DNA from: G965222335 sp965222335
Lineage (GTDB): Bacteria; Pseudomonadota; Gammaproteobacteria; Pseudomonadales; Halieaceae
DNA length: 64,000 nt
NCBI GenBank assembly: GCA_965222335.1
Contig: OZ244944.1
Location: forward strand, 1,488,001-1,552,000
Reading direction: 5' to 3'
Part shown: piece after piece, positions 1-8,757 of the stretch
Numbering within the stretch: the stretch's first letter is position 1
Layout: every line of letters starts with the position of its first letter
Program-made: the position numbers and the translations under genes
Notes under the pieces: generated by a model
Told to the model about the DNA's origin: nothing
The model's database searches: none
The model's input: only the letters and a program-made list of their open reading frames with translations

Positions 1-2
1 TG

Positions 3-284
3 GTGCTCGATCTGGCGATCACCCGCCGCGTCCACAGCCTGCAAATCGCCATTTATCTTGCCATGGGCTGGTTGAGCCTCCTGATCTATAACGACCTGGC
101 GGCGAAGATAGCAGCCCCGGGCATGAGCTGGCTGCTCTGGGGGGGTGTCGCATACTCGGTGGGCGTCATTTTCTATGTTCTGGACAAGAAGCAGCGTCTA
201 ACCCATGCTCACGGGATCTGGCACCTGTTCGTTCTTATCGGCTCGATATCCCACTTTATATCAGTCATCGGCTACGTCAGGTGA
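3..284 (+). CDS. Hemolysin III (YqfA/HlyIII) family membrane protein, 3' part
   Basis: This is the C-terminal part of an integral membrane protein whose 5' end lies before the window. The visible 93 residues hold two or three hydrophobic segments and the family's terminal signature HGIWHLFVLIGSISHFI, which carries the conserved histidines of the PAQR/HlyIII fold. The full family is about 205 to 220 residues, so roughly half is present. The GTG at position 3 is only the first visible in-frame codon, not a real start. Family members sit in the inner membrane and their function in Gram-negative bacteria is poorly defined. The gene runs toward the DUF6351 gene on the other strand, with about 100 bases between them. 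Confidence 0.85.
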   Translation: MLDLAITRRVHSLQIAIYLAMGWLSLLIYNDLAAKIAAPGMSWLLWGGVAYSVGVIFYVLDKKQRLTHAHGIWHLFVLIGSISHFISVIGYVR

Positions 285-368
285 GCGGCACGTGCCGCGG
301 TTGGCTCGCCAGGCAAGCCGCCACCGCAGCGCATCCGACCTGCCTTTTGACCCACAAGAAAAGGGATC

Positions 369-387
369 TGACCCCTTTTTGGGGTCA
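369..387 (-). terminator. Perfect 7-bp inverted repeat at the end of the DUF6351 gene
   Basis: TGACCCC and GGGGTCA flank a five-base T/A loop. Read on the minus strand, the stop codon of the DUF6351 gene is the TGA that opens the stem, and a short T-rich stretch (CCCTTTTC) follows the hairpin. It may act as a weak terminator for the two convergent genes. A similar palindrome overlaps the queC stop near 30.38 kb. Confidence 0.35.
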
Positions 388-2715
388 ATTCACGATGCCG
401 GGCAGGGTGTAGTCACAGACGCCATCCGGGAAAATCGCCTCCAGGCGCTCGCGCTGGGCTTCTGTCGGCACCCAGTCGCCGTAGAGTCCCTTGTCAAAGG
501 CCTCGGAGAGGCTCTGCAGCTGGCACTTGAACACGTCGCCCGTGATCGGCGCCCCGGCGACGATGCGCGAGGTGCTGTAGAGCGGGAAGCGTTCGGTGCA
601 GGTACCCGCCGGGTTGTCGTCGAGAATGCCGTCCCACACCGAATCACCGCTGGCGATGAGCGCGCCGTTGCGGTCGAAGCAGCTGTCCACTGCACTGTCC
701 GGCCGGTTCTCGCCCACGCTCGCATCGGGGTTGGCGCGGATATTCGCCATCCACTCATCCAGCGCGGCAAAGGCGGCCATCGTATTGTCGAAGTTGTCGC
801 CATCGGGATTGCGATCAATAAACCAGATCACCTGGTTGGAGGCGTCGCCATCGAAATCGAGCAGGCGCTGGCGCGCAGCGAAAGACTGATGGGTGTTGTG
901 CATGTCCAGCTCTTCTTCCAGGTAGTGCCGCTGGTCAATCAGGGGGATTTCCACGGCGCCATGATTGACCATGCCCGAGTCAACAGCCGCAGCGATGGCG
1001 CCCGGATCGGCGGCCTTGCGCGGCGCCGGGGCATCTGCAGTAGCGGTGTTGGCATTGCGCCAGCTCCAGGGGTCGATCTGGTCGGGGTAGAGCGGCCGGT
1101 CATCTTCCAGCGCGAAGCACAGGTCCAGAATGAAGGGGCAGCCCTCCTGCACCATCTCCGGCTCGTTCTTCCAGCTGCCCACTTCCCAGTTCAGGTCGAG
1201 AAATTCATCGGGGCTGATATTGCCATCCCGCAGGGCCTGCAAACCGTACTGAACACCGACGTTGTCCCAGGTAGTGGCGGCAAAACCATCCTCGGCGCGA
1301 CCGTAAATGTTGATCAGGTCGGCGAAGTGGGTCCACTCCACCTCGGCCTGCTGCTCCGGCGTGATACCCGGCGCCTCGCCGAAGTGCGGGTTCAGGGCCA
1401 GCGGTGATAACCCGCGCCAGGACGCGGTGCACTCGGTCGAGCCCGGTTGCAGCCAGGGCGTCAGGCCAAAGTCCACTACGTCATTGGACACGGCACTACT
1501 GGCGTTAAGCCCGATCAGCCAGGTGCGGTTTTCCCAGGTGGACCATTTGGAGGATGGGTCTTCCATGACCTGCAGATCCATCCAGCGCTCCAGCAGTTCG
1601 CAGTCGCCGATGTGAATGGTCTGGGTCACCATGTCCGGGTAGGAATACTGGGGAACGCCGGCATCGATCAGGCCCGGGTGATTCTGGGCATAGACGTACT
1701 GCTGGATGCCACCGCCCGAGCCACCCACGCCCACCGTGTATTCAGGCACGCCGTAGCCGGCAATAAAGCGGGACTTCACCATCAGCGCGGTTTCGCCTCC
1801 CAGTTCCAGGTTGTAATGGGTCCCGGTCTTGGTGCCGGTGGAATAGGCCACCGCGTAGCCCGCGCCCAGACCATCCGCGAACAGCGCGCGGCTGCGGCTG
1901 GGGTCGCCCTGATAGTGGCCGATGGCCACGCCACCCTGGAAATAATAGATCAGGCGCTCGTTCCAGGCACTGAGATCCGGCGCATCATCGGCGCTGGCGG
2001 GCGCGGGGGAAAGGATGGCCAGGGAGTAGAGGAAGCGATTCAGGCTACCGCGCTCCCAGCGCACGATAAAGTCGACCTCGTCACCATCGATAGTCGTTGT
2101 GGTAGCGATGTCTCCCGGGCGTTCCTGTCCCGGCGTGTAATCGGCCCAGCTGTTGTCAGTCGTGCGGTACTTGTAGCTGACCACGGTTTCCACGGTGCAC
2201 TGCTCGTCGAGCACGGCCCCCAGTTCCAGGTTGGCAAGATCGTCATCGACCGCACAGAAAAAAGGGTCCTGCTGGGGCCCGGAAAATATGGGTCCGCTGG
2301 CGGGGTGGTTTGTCAGGGTGAGGCTGGCGCTTTCCACATCGCCGACGCTGGTGCTGACGCTGAGGGTGTTATCGCCCTCGTCCAGGCCATCCACACGCCC
2401 CTCGAGGCGGCGTTCGTCCGTGACGCGGAAAGCCTCGCTCACGTCGCGGCCGTCAATGTCGATGGCGACCTCTTCCATCGCCAGTCCATCCGGCATTTCG
2501 ATACCAATACGAGCTTCGTCGTTACTGACCTGATCTGGTTCGCTCGACAGCACCGCCACCACGAATGCACCTGTGGGGCCGAGGTCACCGCCGCCCCCAT
2601 CACCGCCGTCCCCTCCGCCTCCGCCAATGGAATCGCTGCCGTCGCTGCAGGCGGTCAGGGTCAGGGCAAGAAACAGGGGCACCAGACATTGGATCAGGTT
2701 GAGGCCGCGGTACAT
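385..2715 (-). CDS. DUF6351 family lipoprotein, alpha/beta-hydrolase-like
   Basis: This is an exported lipoprotein of 776 residues. The start used is the inner ATG at 2715 because AAGGAG lies seven bases upstream and the protein then begins directly with a lipoprotein signal peptide (lipobox LTAC, Cys at residue 23). The longer frame from 2742 has no such support. A Gly/Asp-rich linker follows the lipobox. The segment GPIFSGPQQDPFFC is typical of DUF6351 proteins as I remember them. Near residues 331 to 336, GGSGGG looks like a nucleophile elbow (G-x-S-x-G) of an alpha/beta hydrolase, after which the local helix continues QQYVYAQ. The substrate is unknown; a secreted esterase or polyester/ester hydrolase is possible. 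It stands alone, divergent from nothing and followed on the same strand by the end of the window. Confidence 0.7.
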   Translation of the reverse strand: MYRGLNLIQCLVPLFLALTLTACSDGSDSIGGGGGDGGDGGGGDLGPTGAFVVAVLSSEPDQVSNDEARIGIEMPDGLAMEEVAIDIDGRDVSEAFRVTDERRLEGRVDGLDEGDNTLSVSTSVGDVESASLTLTNHPASGPIFSGPQQDPFFCAVDDDLANLELGAVLDEQCTVETVVSYKYRTTDNSWADYTPGQERPGDIATTTTIDGDEVDFIVRWERGSLNRFLYSLAILSPAPASADDAPDLSAWNERLIYYFQGGVAIGHYQGDPSRSRALFADGLGAGYAVAYSTGTKTGTHYNLELGGETALMVKSRFIAGYGVPEYTVGVGGSGGGIQQYVYAQNHPGLIDAGVPQYSYPDMVTQTIHIGDCELLERWMDLQVMEDPSSKWSTWENRTWLIGLNASSAVSNDVVDFGLTPWLQPGSTECTASWRGLSPLALNPHFGEAPGITPEQQAEVEWTHFADLINIYGRAEDGFAATTWDNVGVQYGLQALRDGNISPDEFLDLNWEVGSWKNEPEMVQEGCPFILDLCFALEDDRPLYPDQIDPWSWRNANTATADAPAPRKAADPGAIAAAVDSGMVNHGAVEIPLIDQRHYLEEELDMHNTHQSFAARQRLLDFDGDASNQVIWFIDRNPDGDNFDNTMAAFAALDEWMANIRANPDASVGENRPDSAVDSCFDRNGALIASGDSVWDGILDDNPAGTCTERFPLYSTSRIVAGAPITGDVFKCQLQSLSEAFDKGLYGDWVPTEAQRERLEAIFPDGVCDYTLPGIVN

Positions 2716-2815
2716 GGCATACTCCTTTTTATAGTTATCCATTGAGCAATAGGATAGCGCGTCTTCGGTGGCTTGCTACGGAAACGGTATGCATAACTAC
2801 ACCGGGGATGCCGGC

Positions 2816-4045
2816 TCAGGAAAAGCGCCCCTCGAACAGGGCCAGGGCATTCTCTCGCAGGATCATGCGACGCAAGTCAGCCCGCTTCGCCCCCTCGGTC
2901 ACCACCAGTACCTTGGCCAGCGACATGCCCAGGTGATAGAACGGCCAGTCAGTGCCGAACAACAGCCGCTGCCCACCGGTGCGCTCGATCATTGTGGCGA
3001 GGTTGGTGATGCTCTGGCCGTGAATACCCAGCCAGGCGTTGTCGTAGCGCAGCGCCAGGTCGAGCATCGCGGCATTGTCCCGCGCTCCGGCGTGACCCAG
3101 GATGAACTGCAGCTTTGGAAAGTCCCGCAGCGGCCCCTCGTAGTGCCGTGGCATGGCATAGGGATGAGAGGATTCGGGCTCGATGCCCGCACGGCCACCG
3201 TGATAAAACACAATAAGACCCAGGCGTTCGCACTCTTCATACAGTGCCATAATTCGCGAATCGTCGGGATAAAAGCGCTGCACGGTGGGATGGAGTTTGA
3301 CGATGCGTCCGCCGCGCTTTGCCTGTTCACGCAATTGTGCCGCTGCGTCGGGATCCTCCGGGTGCACCGAAAGACCCACGTGCAGCCTTCTGCCGAGGTT
3401 CGTCGCGGAAACGGCGGCGCGCCAGTCTTCGGTCAGGCGGTCGCCAAAGGGCAGACCCAACTTGATGGGCAGCAGGAGAGCGTGTTCCACACGCATGGCA
3501 TCCATCTCCCGCAGGAGATTGGGCGCGGTCTGGGTAAGCGAGAACTCACTGCCCCACAAGCCCTGCGCCACGGTGTGACTTTGCAGCCTGTCGAGCGCTT
3601 CGGGTGTGAAGTTCGTGTTGGCGTAGACATCGAGGTCCAACTCGCATTCGTTGCCGGGCTCGTCGCAGTCCAGCAGGTGGCGCACACGCGGCGTGCTGGC
3701 GGTTAGATCGAGTTCGGGGCGAAAAAGCACCGACATGCCGAGGTGGGCATGCACGTCCACCGCCATGGGGATACTCTGGTCCGTGACAACCAGCCGGCCG
3801 TCGCCATCCAGTGCGAACCAGGGCAATTCCGCAAGCCCCCGGTAACCGCGGTAAACATGGCGCCCGAAGGGACCTTCCCCGCTCGCGGCGGCTTCCTCGG
3901 CACGCTGCCGCGCCAGCAACTCGACATCGGCGGCGTTGTAACGCGCCTCGGGTTCGCTGCCGCATCCGCCCAGCGCCAGGCCACCCGCCGAAGCGCCCGC
4001 CACGCCGAGCAGGCGACGACGGGAAAGTTGGTAGCCGTTGGTCAT
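2816..4045 (-). CDS. Amidohydrolase-family protein with Tat lipoprotein signal
   Basis: A metal-dependent hydrolase of the amidohydrolase-2 type (TIM barrel, PF04909-like), 409 residues. The start at 4045 places a twin-arginine motif (SRRRLLG, residues 8 to 14) and a lipobox Cys at residue 28 at the front, so the enzyme is exported folded and probably lipid-anchored. Metal-site features are visible: VDVHAHLG (His99, His101), KLHPTVQ, YHGGRAG, ILGHAG and GTDWP. AGGAGG lies 12 bases before the ATG. The family hydrolyses or decarboxylates diverse substrates, and nothing in the sequence fixes the substrate. It is encoded on the same strand as the DUF6351 gene with about 100 bases between them and could share a transcript. 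Confidence 0.78.
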   Translation of the reverse strand: MTNGYQLSRRRLLGVAGASAGGLALGGCGSEPEARYNAADVELLARQRAEEAAASGEGPFGRHVYRGYRGLAELPWFALDGDGRLVVTDQSIPMAVDVHAHLGMSVLFRPELDLTASTPRVRHLLDCDEPGNECELDLDVYANTNFTPEALDRLQSHTVAQGLWGSEFSLTQTAPNLLREMDAMRVEHALLLPIKLGLPFGDRLTEDWRAAVSATNLGRRLHVGLSVHPEDPDAAAQLREQAKRGGRIVKLHPTVQRFYPDDSRIMALYEECERLGLIVFYHGGRAGIEPESSHPYAMPRHYEGPLRDFPKLQFILGHAGARDNAAMLDLALRYDNAWLGIHGQSITNLATMIERTGGQRLLFGTDWPFYHLGMSLAKVLVVTEGAKRADLRRMILRENALALFEGRFS

Positions 4046-4333
4046 GGCGTGTCCCTGCCTCCTCACGATATCGGCTAAAGGTAGCACAGCTCTGCGCCGG
4101 TACCCGTGCCCGACGTCATTGCGCCTGCATCATGCAACGAGGCGGGCTCAGCGAGATTACGCCGCCCAAGCGTGGGAACGGCGTCCGATCGAGAAGTCCG
4201 ATCGACAGAATCCGCGAGGAAGTATATGTTGAAAGAGATACGAGCATTTCTATACTGATCAGGAAAAGCGAATGCGCAGCAAAGCGCGCACTCTCCGCTG
4301 ACCAAGGCAGGTCTGGATGCCGGGAGGAAAACT

Positions 4334-5116
4334 ATGAAATTGATGCATCGAACTCTCCTCATGCTCACGCTGTGTGCAATGGCAGCGGCGGCTACCGCCG
4401 CTCCCAGGATCGAGGTGACCGGCCTGCAGGTCATCCGCCAGAGCACGGACGGCTTTCAGCCCAACGTCACCCTGGTGGAATTTCAGGTTGGCGTTCCCGA
4501 TGCCCGCATCCTCGGCCTCTCCGAGAGCTCGGCCGTCGCATCCTGGACCGACGACAAGGGGACGAACCTGCTGCAGGAGGCCACACCGCCCCCCGACGAA
4601 AAAGGCATGGGGCAGGTTGTCAGCCGCGTAATCAACAACATTCGCCACGACCGTGTGTCCGTGAATCAGGAAGGCGATGCCATCCTCATCACGACGGTCA
4701 CATCAGCGATACCGTCGAAAGGCGCGGGGTCTCTGTCTCTCGATGGTAACCTTATCCTGCAGGTCGCCGGTGACGGCGAACAAACCGTAACCCTTGAGAA
4801 CGTGTCGTTAGAAGGGGATGGCTTCGGCCGGATCAGATTCGACGTGAATGGCGTACAGCTCAGCTGCAGCCTCGATTCGGCCAGCGGCACGTCGCAAGAG
4901 AAGGTGAGTCGCTTCTATTGCTACGGTGAGGGACTGAGGCCGCTGCGCCTCGTGGCACGCGGTTCCGAAGGCATGGACATCCCGGCCGGCAACGCGCGGC
5001 CCAATCTCATCGTCCTCGGCCCGACCGACAACGTAACCATCGATGTGGTGCTGCCCGCGGCGGAAGATCTGAAGGTGCCGCTGGATCTGGACGTAGGGCT
5101 GGGGCTGGGAGGCTAG
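4334..5116 (+). CDS. Secreted protein of unknown function
   Basis: A 260-residue protein that I do not recognise. It starts with a clear Sec signal peptide (residues 1 to about 22, ending ATAA-AP). GGAGG sits six bases before the ATG. The mature part is rich in beta-strand-like alternation (Val/Ile/Leu with polar residues), has two cysteines about 20 residues apart (SCSLD and FYCYG), which could form a disulfide in the periplasm, and ends in a short Gly/Leu tail (LDVGLGLGG). No catalytic motif is apparent. It stands alone between the amidohydrolase and the catabolic locus, with about 290 bases of featureless DNA upstream. Confidence 0.6.
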   Translation: MKLMHRTLLMLTLCAMAAAATAAPRIEVTGLQVIRQSTDGFQPNVTLVEFQVGVPDARILGLSESSAVASWTDDKGTNLLQEATPPPDEKGMGQVVSRVINNIRHDRVSVNQEGDAILITTVTSAIPSKGAGSLSLDGNLILQVAGDGEQTVTLENVSLEGDGFGRIRFDVNGVQLSCSLDSASGTSQEKVSRFYCYGEGLRPLRLVARGSEGMDIPAGNARPNLIVLGPTDNVTIDVVLPAAEDLKVPLDLDVGLGLGG

Positions 5117-5376
5117 GCAGAGACTGGCAAACGGTCGAGCTACTGTGACCAATCACCGTGACAGTTTACTCGTCTCTGCGATCATCCATGTGGCTCCTTC
5201 GCCCCGCGGTTATTAAGTTCTCCAGGGTGTAATCACCCCTGCGGGGCTTCGCTGCAATGTTGTCGGCAAGGAAGCCATGCGGAACACTGATTGGTATTCG
5301 TCCGGCATTTGCCGACATCACCGCCTGATATTGCTCTCTAGATCGACTCTAACTTTAATACAGCACTCTTTTCTGG
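5117..5376. other. Intergenic stretch with a repeat relic
   Basis: There is no gene here. Positions 5227 to 5259 hold CACCCCTGCGGGGCTTCGC, which resembles the hairpin inside the repeat module at 28.77 kb (CCCCTTCGGGGCTTCGC). This suggests a fragment of the same repeat family near the other edge of the catabolic locus. The rest shows nothing recognisable. Confidence 0.3.
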
Positions 5377-6513
5377 TTATAACCCCATTTCTTTCGCAAT
5401 AATGCTGCACTGAATTTCACGCGTGCCACCACCGACCATGCCGTGCTTCGCCTCTCTGAAGTATCTTTCCATATCGTACTCTGGCAACTGGGCATAACCC
5501 CCAAGAGCCTGCATTCCATTGAACGCGATCTTGAATAGCACGTCAGCCGCGAATACCTTCGCCATCGAAACCTCTTTGAGTGCCTTTTCGCCGCGAGCGA
5601 TCTTGTCGGCCGCGTGATACACGAGCAATCTGGCCGCAGTAAGCTGGGTTTCGTCCTCTGCCATACGGTGCTTAAGCACCTGAAAATCCGATAGTTTTCT
5701 TCCGAAGGCGGTTCTGTCCCTTGTATAGTTGATGGTGTCATCCAGGGCGGTTCTCGCATTACCTACCTGTGACGCGGCAATACTTAACCTCTCGAGTTCC
5801 AGATGCTCGCCGATATATTGCCAACCTTTCCCAACTTCTCCGATCAGGTTTCCTTTTGGGATCCGCAAATTATCGAGAAAAAACTCGGTGGTACCGAGGC
5901 TTTTTCTAACAATCGTGTCCATTTTCTTGATAGTGAGTCCCGGCGTATCGTTCGGTATGAGAAACAGACTTAGACCCCCATACCTCTCCTCTCCGGTACG
6001 CGCGAGTAACACAATCGCGGTATCTGGCAGATGGGCTCCGGAGCACCAGACCTTGTTGCCATTCAGTACCCACTCATCACCTTCAAGAACAGCTTTAGTT
6101 CGCGCCGCTGCCGCGTCAGACCCTGACTGAGGTTCGCTGATTGAGATAGAAAATTTTTGCCTGCCCTCCATATATGGCGTGATGTACCGTTCCTTCTGCT
6201 CTTCCGTACCGTGATTCACAATATTGAGTACAGTGAACATTGAGGTCATGACACATGCGGCCGTGTCGAGGCTGTACTTGCCGATTGCCTCACAGAAAAT
6301 CGCAAACATAACCGGGTCGCAGCTCATGCCTCCGAATTCCTCCGGGATGAGCAGGCTCAGGAAGCCCTCTTTGGCCATTTTCTCGTACATGTCCTGGGGA
6401 AACTCGCGCGACGCATCATGTTCGCGGGTGTATTCCCGCCCCACTTCCTTCTCCATGAACCTGTGCATGGATTCCTGCCAGATTCGCTGCTCTTCGCTGA
6501 ATTCAAAATCCAT
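5377..6513 (-). CDS. Acyl-CoA dehydrogenase
   Basis: An FAD-dependent acyl-CoA dehydrogenase of 378 residues, oxidising an acyl-CoA to the enoyl-CoA and passing electrons to ETF. The start at 6513 (MDFEFSEEQ) matches the usual family N-terminus. The 25 extra codons upstream look untranslated, although no strong Shine-Dalgarno is visible. The FAD/substrate loop ISISEPQSGSDAAA and the C-terminal GGYAQLPEYDMERYFREAK are typical. The loop that in MCAD carries the catalytic Glu (YEGT) reads GGGT here, so the base must sit elsewhere, as in isovaleryl- or long-chain enzymes. It is divergent from the acyl-CoA ligase gene and shares an operator region with it, so it probably works on an intermediate of the locus. 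Confidence 0.9.
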   Translation of the reverse strand: MDFEFSEEQRIWQESMHRFMEKEVGREYTREHDASREFPQDMYEKMAKEGFLSLLIPEEFGGMSCDPVMFAIFCEAIGKYSLDTAACVMTSMFTVLNIVNHGTEEQKERYITPYMEGRQKFSISISEPQSGSDAAAARTKAVLEGDEWVLNGNKVWCSGAHLPDTAIVLLARTGEERYGGLSLFLIPNDTPGLTIKKMDTIVRKSLGTTEFFLDNLRIPKGNLIGEVGKGWQYIGEHLELERLSIAASQVGNARTALDDTINYTRDRTAFGRKLSDFQVLKHRMAEDETQLTAARLLVYHAADKIARGEKALKEVSMAKVFAADVLFKIAFNGMQALGGYAQLPEYDMERYFREAKHGMVGGGTREIQCSIIAKEMGL

Positions 6514-6612
6514 ATTAACTGCCGATCTAAAGGTGGATGAGTAATAGCTACCGATTTTCCGAGACGGCCATAATGAGACATCGGCCATACCAAGATTCCG
6601 GCGAGGATGTAG

Positions 6613-6667
6613 TTGACAGCCTCCGCAACGGAATCTAGACTCTAGAACAAATGTTTGTTTTAGTCAA
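6613..6667. promoter_or_regulatory. Divergent promoters sharing one TetR-type operator
   Basis: Plus strand: TTGACA (6613-6618), 17-bp spacer, TAGACT (6636-6641), driving the acyl-CoA ligase operon. Minus strand: TTGACT (6667-6662), 17-bp spacer, TAGAGT (6644-6639), driving the acyl-CoA dehydrogenase. The palindrome AACAA-ATGT-TTGTT (6646-6659) lies just after the plus -10 box and inside the minus spacer, so one bound repressor dimer could block both promoters. The same palindrome recurs at six other sites in the locus. Confidence 0.7.
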
Positions 6668-6675
6668 TTGCGCGT

Positions 6676-8436
6676 ATGAATGAAAGTGCCCACCCAGGAT
6701 CACGTGACGCTGGTCCACTTCCTCCCGCGGACCAGCGACGGGCTGCGCTGGAGGAACAATTCAAAGACTGGGTTCCTGGCTCCCTTTCGCAGCATTTGGA
6801 CGCCATGGCCGACCGGTGCGGGGATCGGCCGCTAGTAGTGCTGGATGACCATCACCTGACCTACCGGGACATCGCTGAGCGGTCTCGAAGTCTGGCGACG
6901 GGACTCCTGTCTCTGGGTATAGGGCGAGGTGACAATGTTGCCTTAATCATGGCCAACTACCCTGAGTTCGTCTCACTAAAATTCGCCATCGCCAGAATCG
7001 GTGCCGTGGCCGTCCCCATCAATTTCCTTCTAAGACGGGATGAGCTCAAGTATATCCTCAGACAATCCGATGCTCGGGCACTCATAACGATGTCGTGCTT
7101 CGGTGACCGGAACTACATCGCCGATATAGATTCTCTAATGCCCGACTGGGCCCACAATGGGGGCGGCGAAGCGTTCCCGCTCCTGAAGCATGTCATCGCC
7201 TTCCCCGGGGAGGGAAAAATACCTGTCGACGCAACCAGCGTTGACGATCTCATGAGCCTTGGGGGCCCCCAGGATAAGGCGCAGCTTAAACAACTGGAAG
7301 CGTTGACCAGCGGCAGTGACATCGCCGACGTCATCTATACATCCGGAACGACCGGCTCCCCGAAAGGCGTGATGCTGGAGCACCATATGGTGCTGCGCGC
7401 TGCCTACGCATCGGCATACACCTGTGCATTCGAGGACGGCAGACGGATGCTGTTCGCACTGCCTATGTATCACGTATTCGGTTACGTCGAGTGCCTCATC
7501 GGGAGCATGTTCGTCGGCGGCGCCATTATCCCGAGACTGACTTTCGATGCTGAAGACCTTATTACGGCTGCTGAGAAGCATCGTGCCAATGAGATCATTT
7601 GCGTGCCCATCATGACGCAGAAGCTTCTGGATCTCGTTAGAGAGCGGGGCTTCGAAAATCCGCACTTTACGACGATGTTCAATTCCGGCGGTGCGTCCCC
7701 GCCATCAATTTGGCAGGACATTCGCGATGTGCTTGGCGCCCAGGAAATACTTACGGCGTACGGTATGTCGGAAACTACCGCCTCGACAACATGCACACAT
7801 CCCGAGGCTCCAGACGAGTACCTCCAATCAACCAATGGCAAGTTGAAGTACGCCGGGGTCGCCGGCGACCCCGAGCTAGACGGCGTGCTAGCTATATACC
7901 GGACAATCGACCCTGAATCCGGTCAGGTCTTACCCTGGGGCGAGTCCGGCGAATTGATCGTGAAGGGCCCGATCGTCACCCGTGGATACTACAAAAAGCC
8001 CGAGGAAACTGAAGCGGCGTTTACCCAGGAAGGCTGGCTACGCACTGGCGACGTGGGGACAGTTTCAGAAGACGGGTACGTAAAGCTCACGGGAAGAATA
8101 AAAGAAACCTACCGCTGCGGCGGAGAAATGGTTATGCCAAATGAGGTGGAGAATGTCCTCAACAGGCATCCCAAAGTAAGCCAGGCCCATGTTGTGGGGA
8201 TCAGCGATGTAAAAATGGGCGAAGTCGGATGTGCATGCATCATCAAAGCGGACGAGGCCACGCCGACGGCGGCAGAGTTGATTGACTACTGCCGCGAGAA
8301 CCTCGCACGCTTCAAGGTTCCCAAGCACGTGGTTTTCTTACAAGAAGACGAAGTCCCAATGACAGCCACAGGTAGGGTACAGAAATTCAAGCTCGCCGAC
8401 CGGGTAGCCCGGGACCTCCCGGATCCACCCGGGTAA
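6676..8436 (+). CDS. AMP-dependent acyl-CoA synthetase (ligase 1)
   Basis: An adenylate-forming acid-CoA ligase of 586 residues. The P-loop YTSGTTGSPKGV is followed by the expected motifs AYGMSETT, GELIVKGP, GYYKKPEETEAAF, GWLRTGDVG and GRIKETYRCGGEMV. The C-terminal catalytic-lysine motif reads TATGRVQKFKL, with Arg where most relatives have Lys (TGKVQ), so rates or acid preference may differ. It is the first gene of a plus-strand operon (ligase, ABM protein, ferredoxin, ferredoxin reductase) behind an operator-controlled promoter. It probably activates a carboxylic acid released by ring opening so that beta-oxidation can start. The exact acid cannot be read from the sequence. Confidence 0.9.
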   Translation: MNESAHPGSRDAGPLPPADQRRAALEEQFKDWVPGSLSQHLDAMADRCGDRPLVVLDDHHLTYRDIAERSRSLATGLLSLGIGRGDNVALIMANYPEFVSLKFAIARIGAVAVPINFLLRRDELKYILRQSDARALITMSCFGDRNYIADIDSLMPDWAHNGGGEAFPLLKHVIAFPGEGKIPVDATSVDDLMSLGGPQDKAQLKQLEALTSGSDIADVIYTSGTTGSPKGVMLEHHMVLRAAYASAYTCAFEDGRRMLFALPMYHVFGYVECLIGSMFVGGAIIPRLTFDAEDLITAAEKHRANEIICVPIMTQKLLDLVRERGFENPHFTTMFNSGGASPPSIWQDIRDVLGAQEILTAYGMSETTASTTCTHPEAPDEYLQSTNGKLKYAGVAGDPELDGVLAIYRTIDPESGQVLPWGESGELIVKGPIVTRGYYKKPEETEAAFTQEGWLRTGDVGTVSEDGYVKLTGRIKETYRCGGEMVMPNEVENVLNRHPKVSQAHVVGISDVKMGEVGCACIIKADEATPTAAELIDYCRENLARFKVPKHVVFLQEDEVPMTATGRVQKFKLADRVARDLPDPPG

Positions 8437-8453
8437 GTTTCAGGAGAGAACGC

Positions 8454-8738
8454 ATGGTTACGGAGCATGTCACTTTGCAAATACAGCCAGGAAGGACAGA
8501 CGAATTCGAGGCAGCTATGAGCGAAGGCAGGCAAATACTCGAATCGGCTGCGGGCGCGTCGAACATCAGGTTGATGAAAGGACACGAAAGCCCGGAAAAA
8601 TACCTGCTACTCGTAGACTGGGAGTCACTGGATCACCACACGGAATTCACCAGGCAGCCAGGCATTGAGGCTTTCCGCGGTTTGGTGGGCGGCTTCATGG
8701 CTGGCAAGCCAAATATGGAACACTTCGTGTCAATCTGA
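8454..8738 (+). CDS. ABM-domain (antibiotic biosynthesis monooxygenase-like) protein
   Basis: A small 94-residue protein with a dimeric alpha/beta-barrel (ABM) domain. Typical features are the opening EHVTLQIQPGRTDEFEAAM and the central YLLLVDWESLDHHTEF, with the segment ending at the HFVSI strand. AGGAGA stands seven bases before the ATG. Some ABM proteins are cofactor-free monooxygenases or heme-binding proteins; others have no known role. It lies 17 bases after ligase 1 and 19 bases before the ferredoxin gene, so it is co-transcribed and should serve the catabolic pathway. Whether it is catalytic cannot be told. Confidence 0.75.
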   Translation: MVTEHVTLQIQPGRTDEFEAAMSEGRQILESAAGASNIRLMKGHESPEKYLLLVDWESLDHHTEFTRQPGIEAFRGLVGGFMAGKPNMEHFVSI

Positions 8739-8757
8739 CACGAGAAGGCCGGTTAAA

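Noticed and set aside
205..2745. Long open frames on the plus strand (205-1407 and 1447-2745)
   Set aside because: They are antisense to the DUF6351 gene, have composition of a shadow frame in GC-rich DNA, no ribosome site and no family features.
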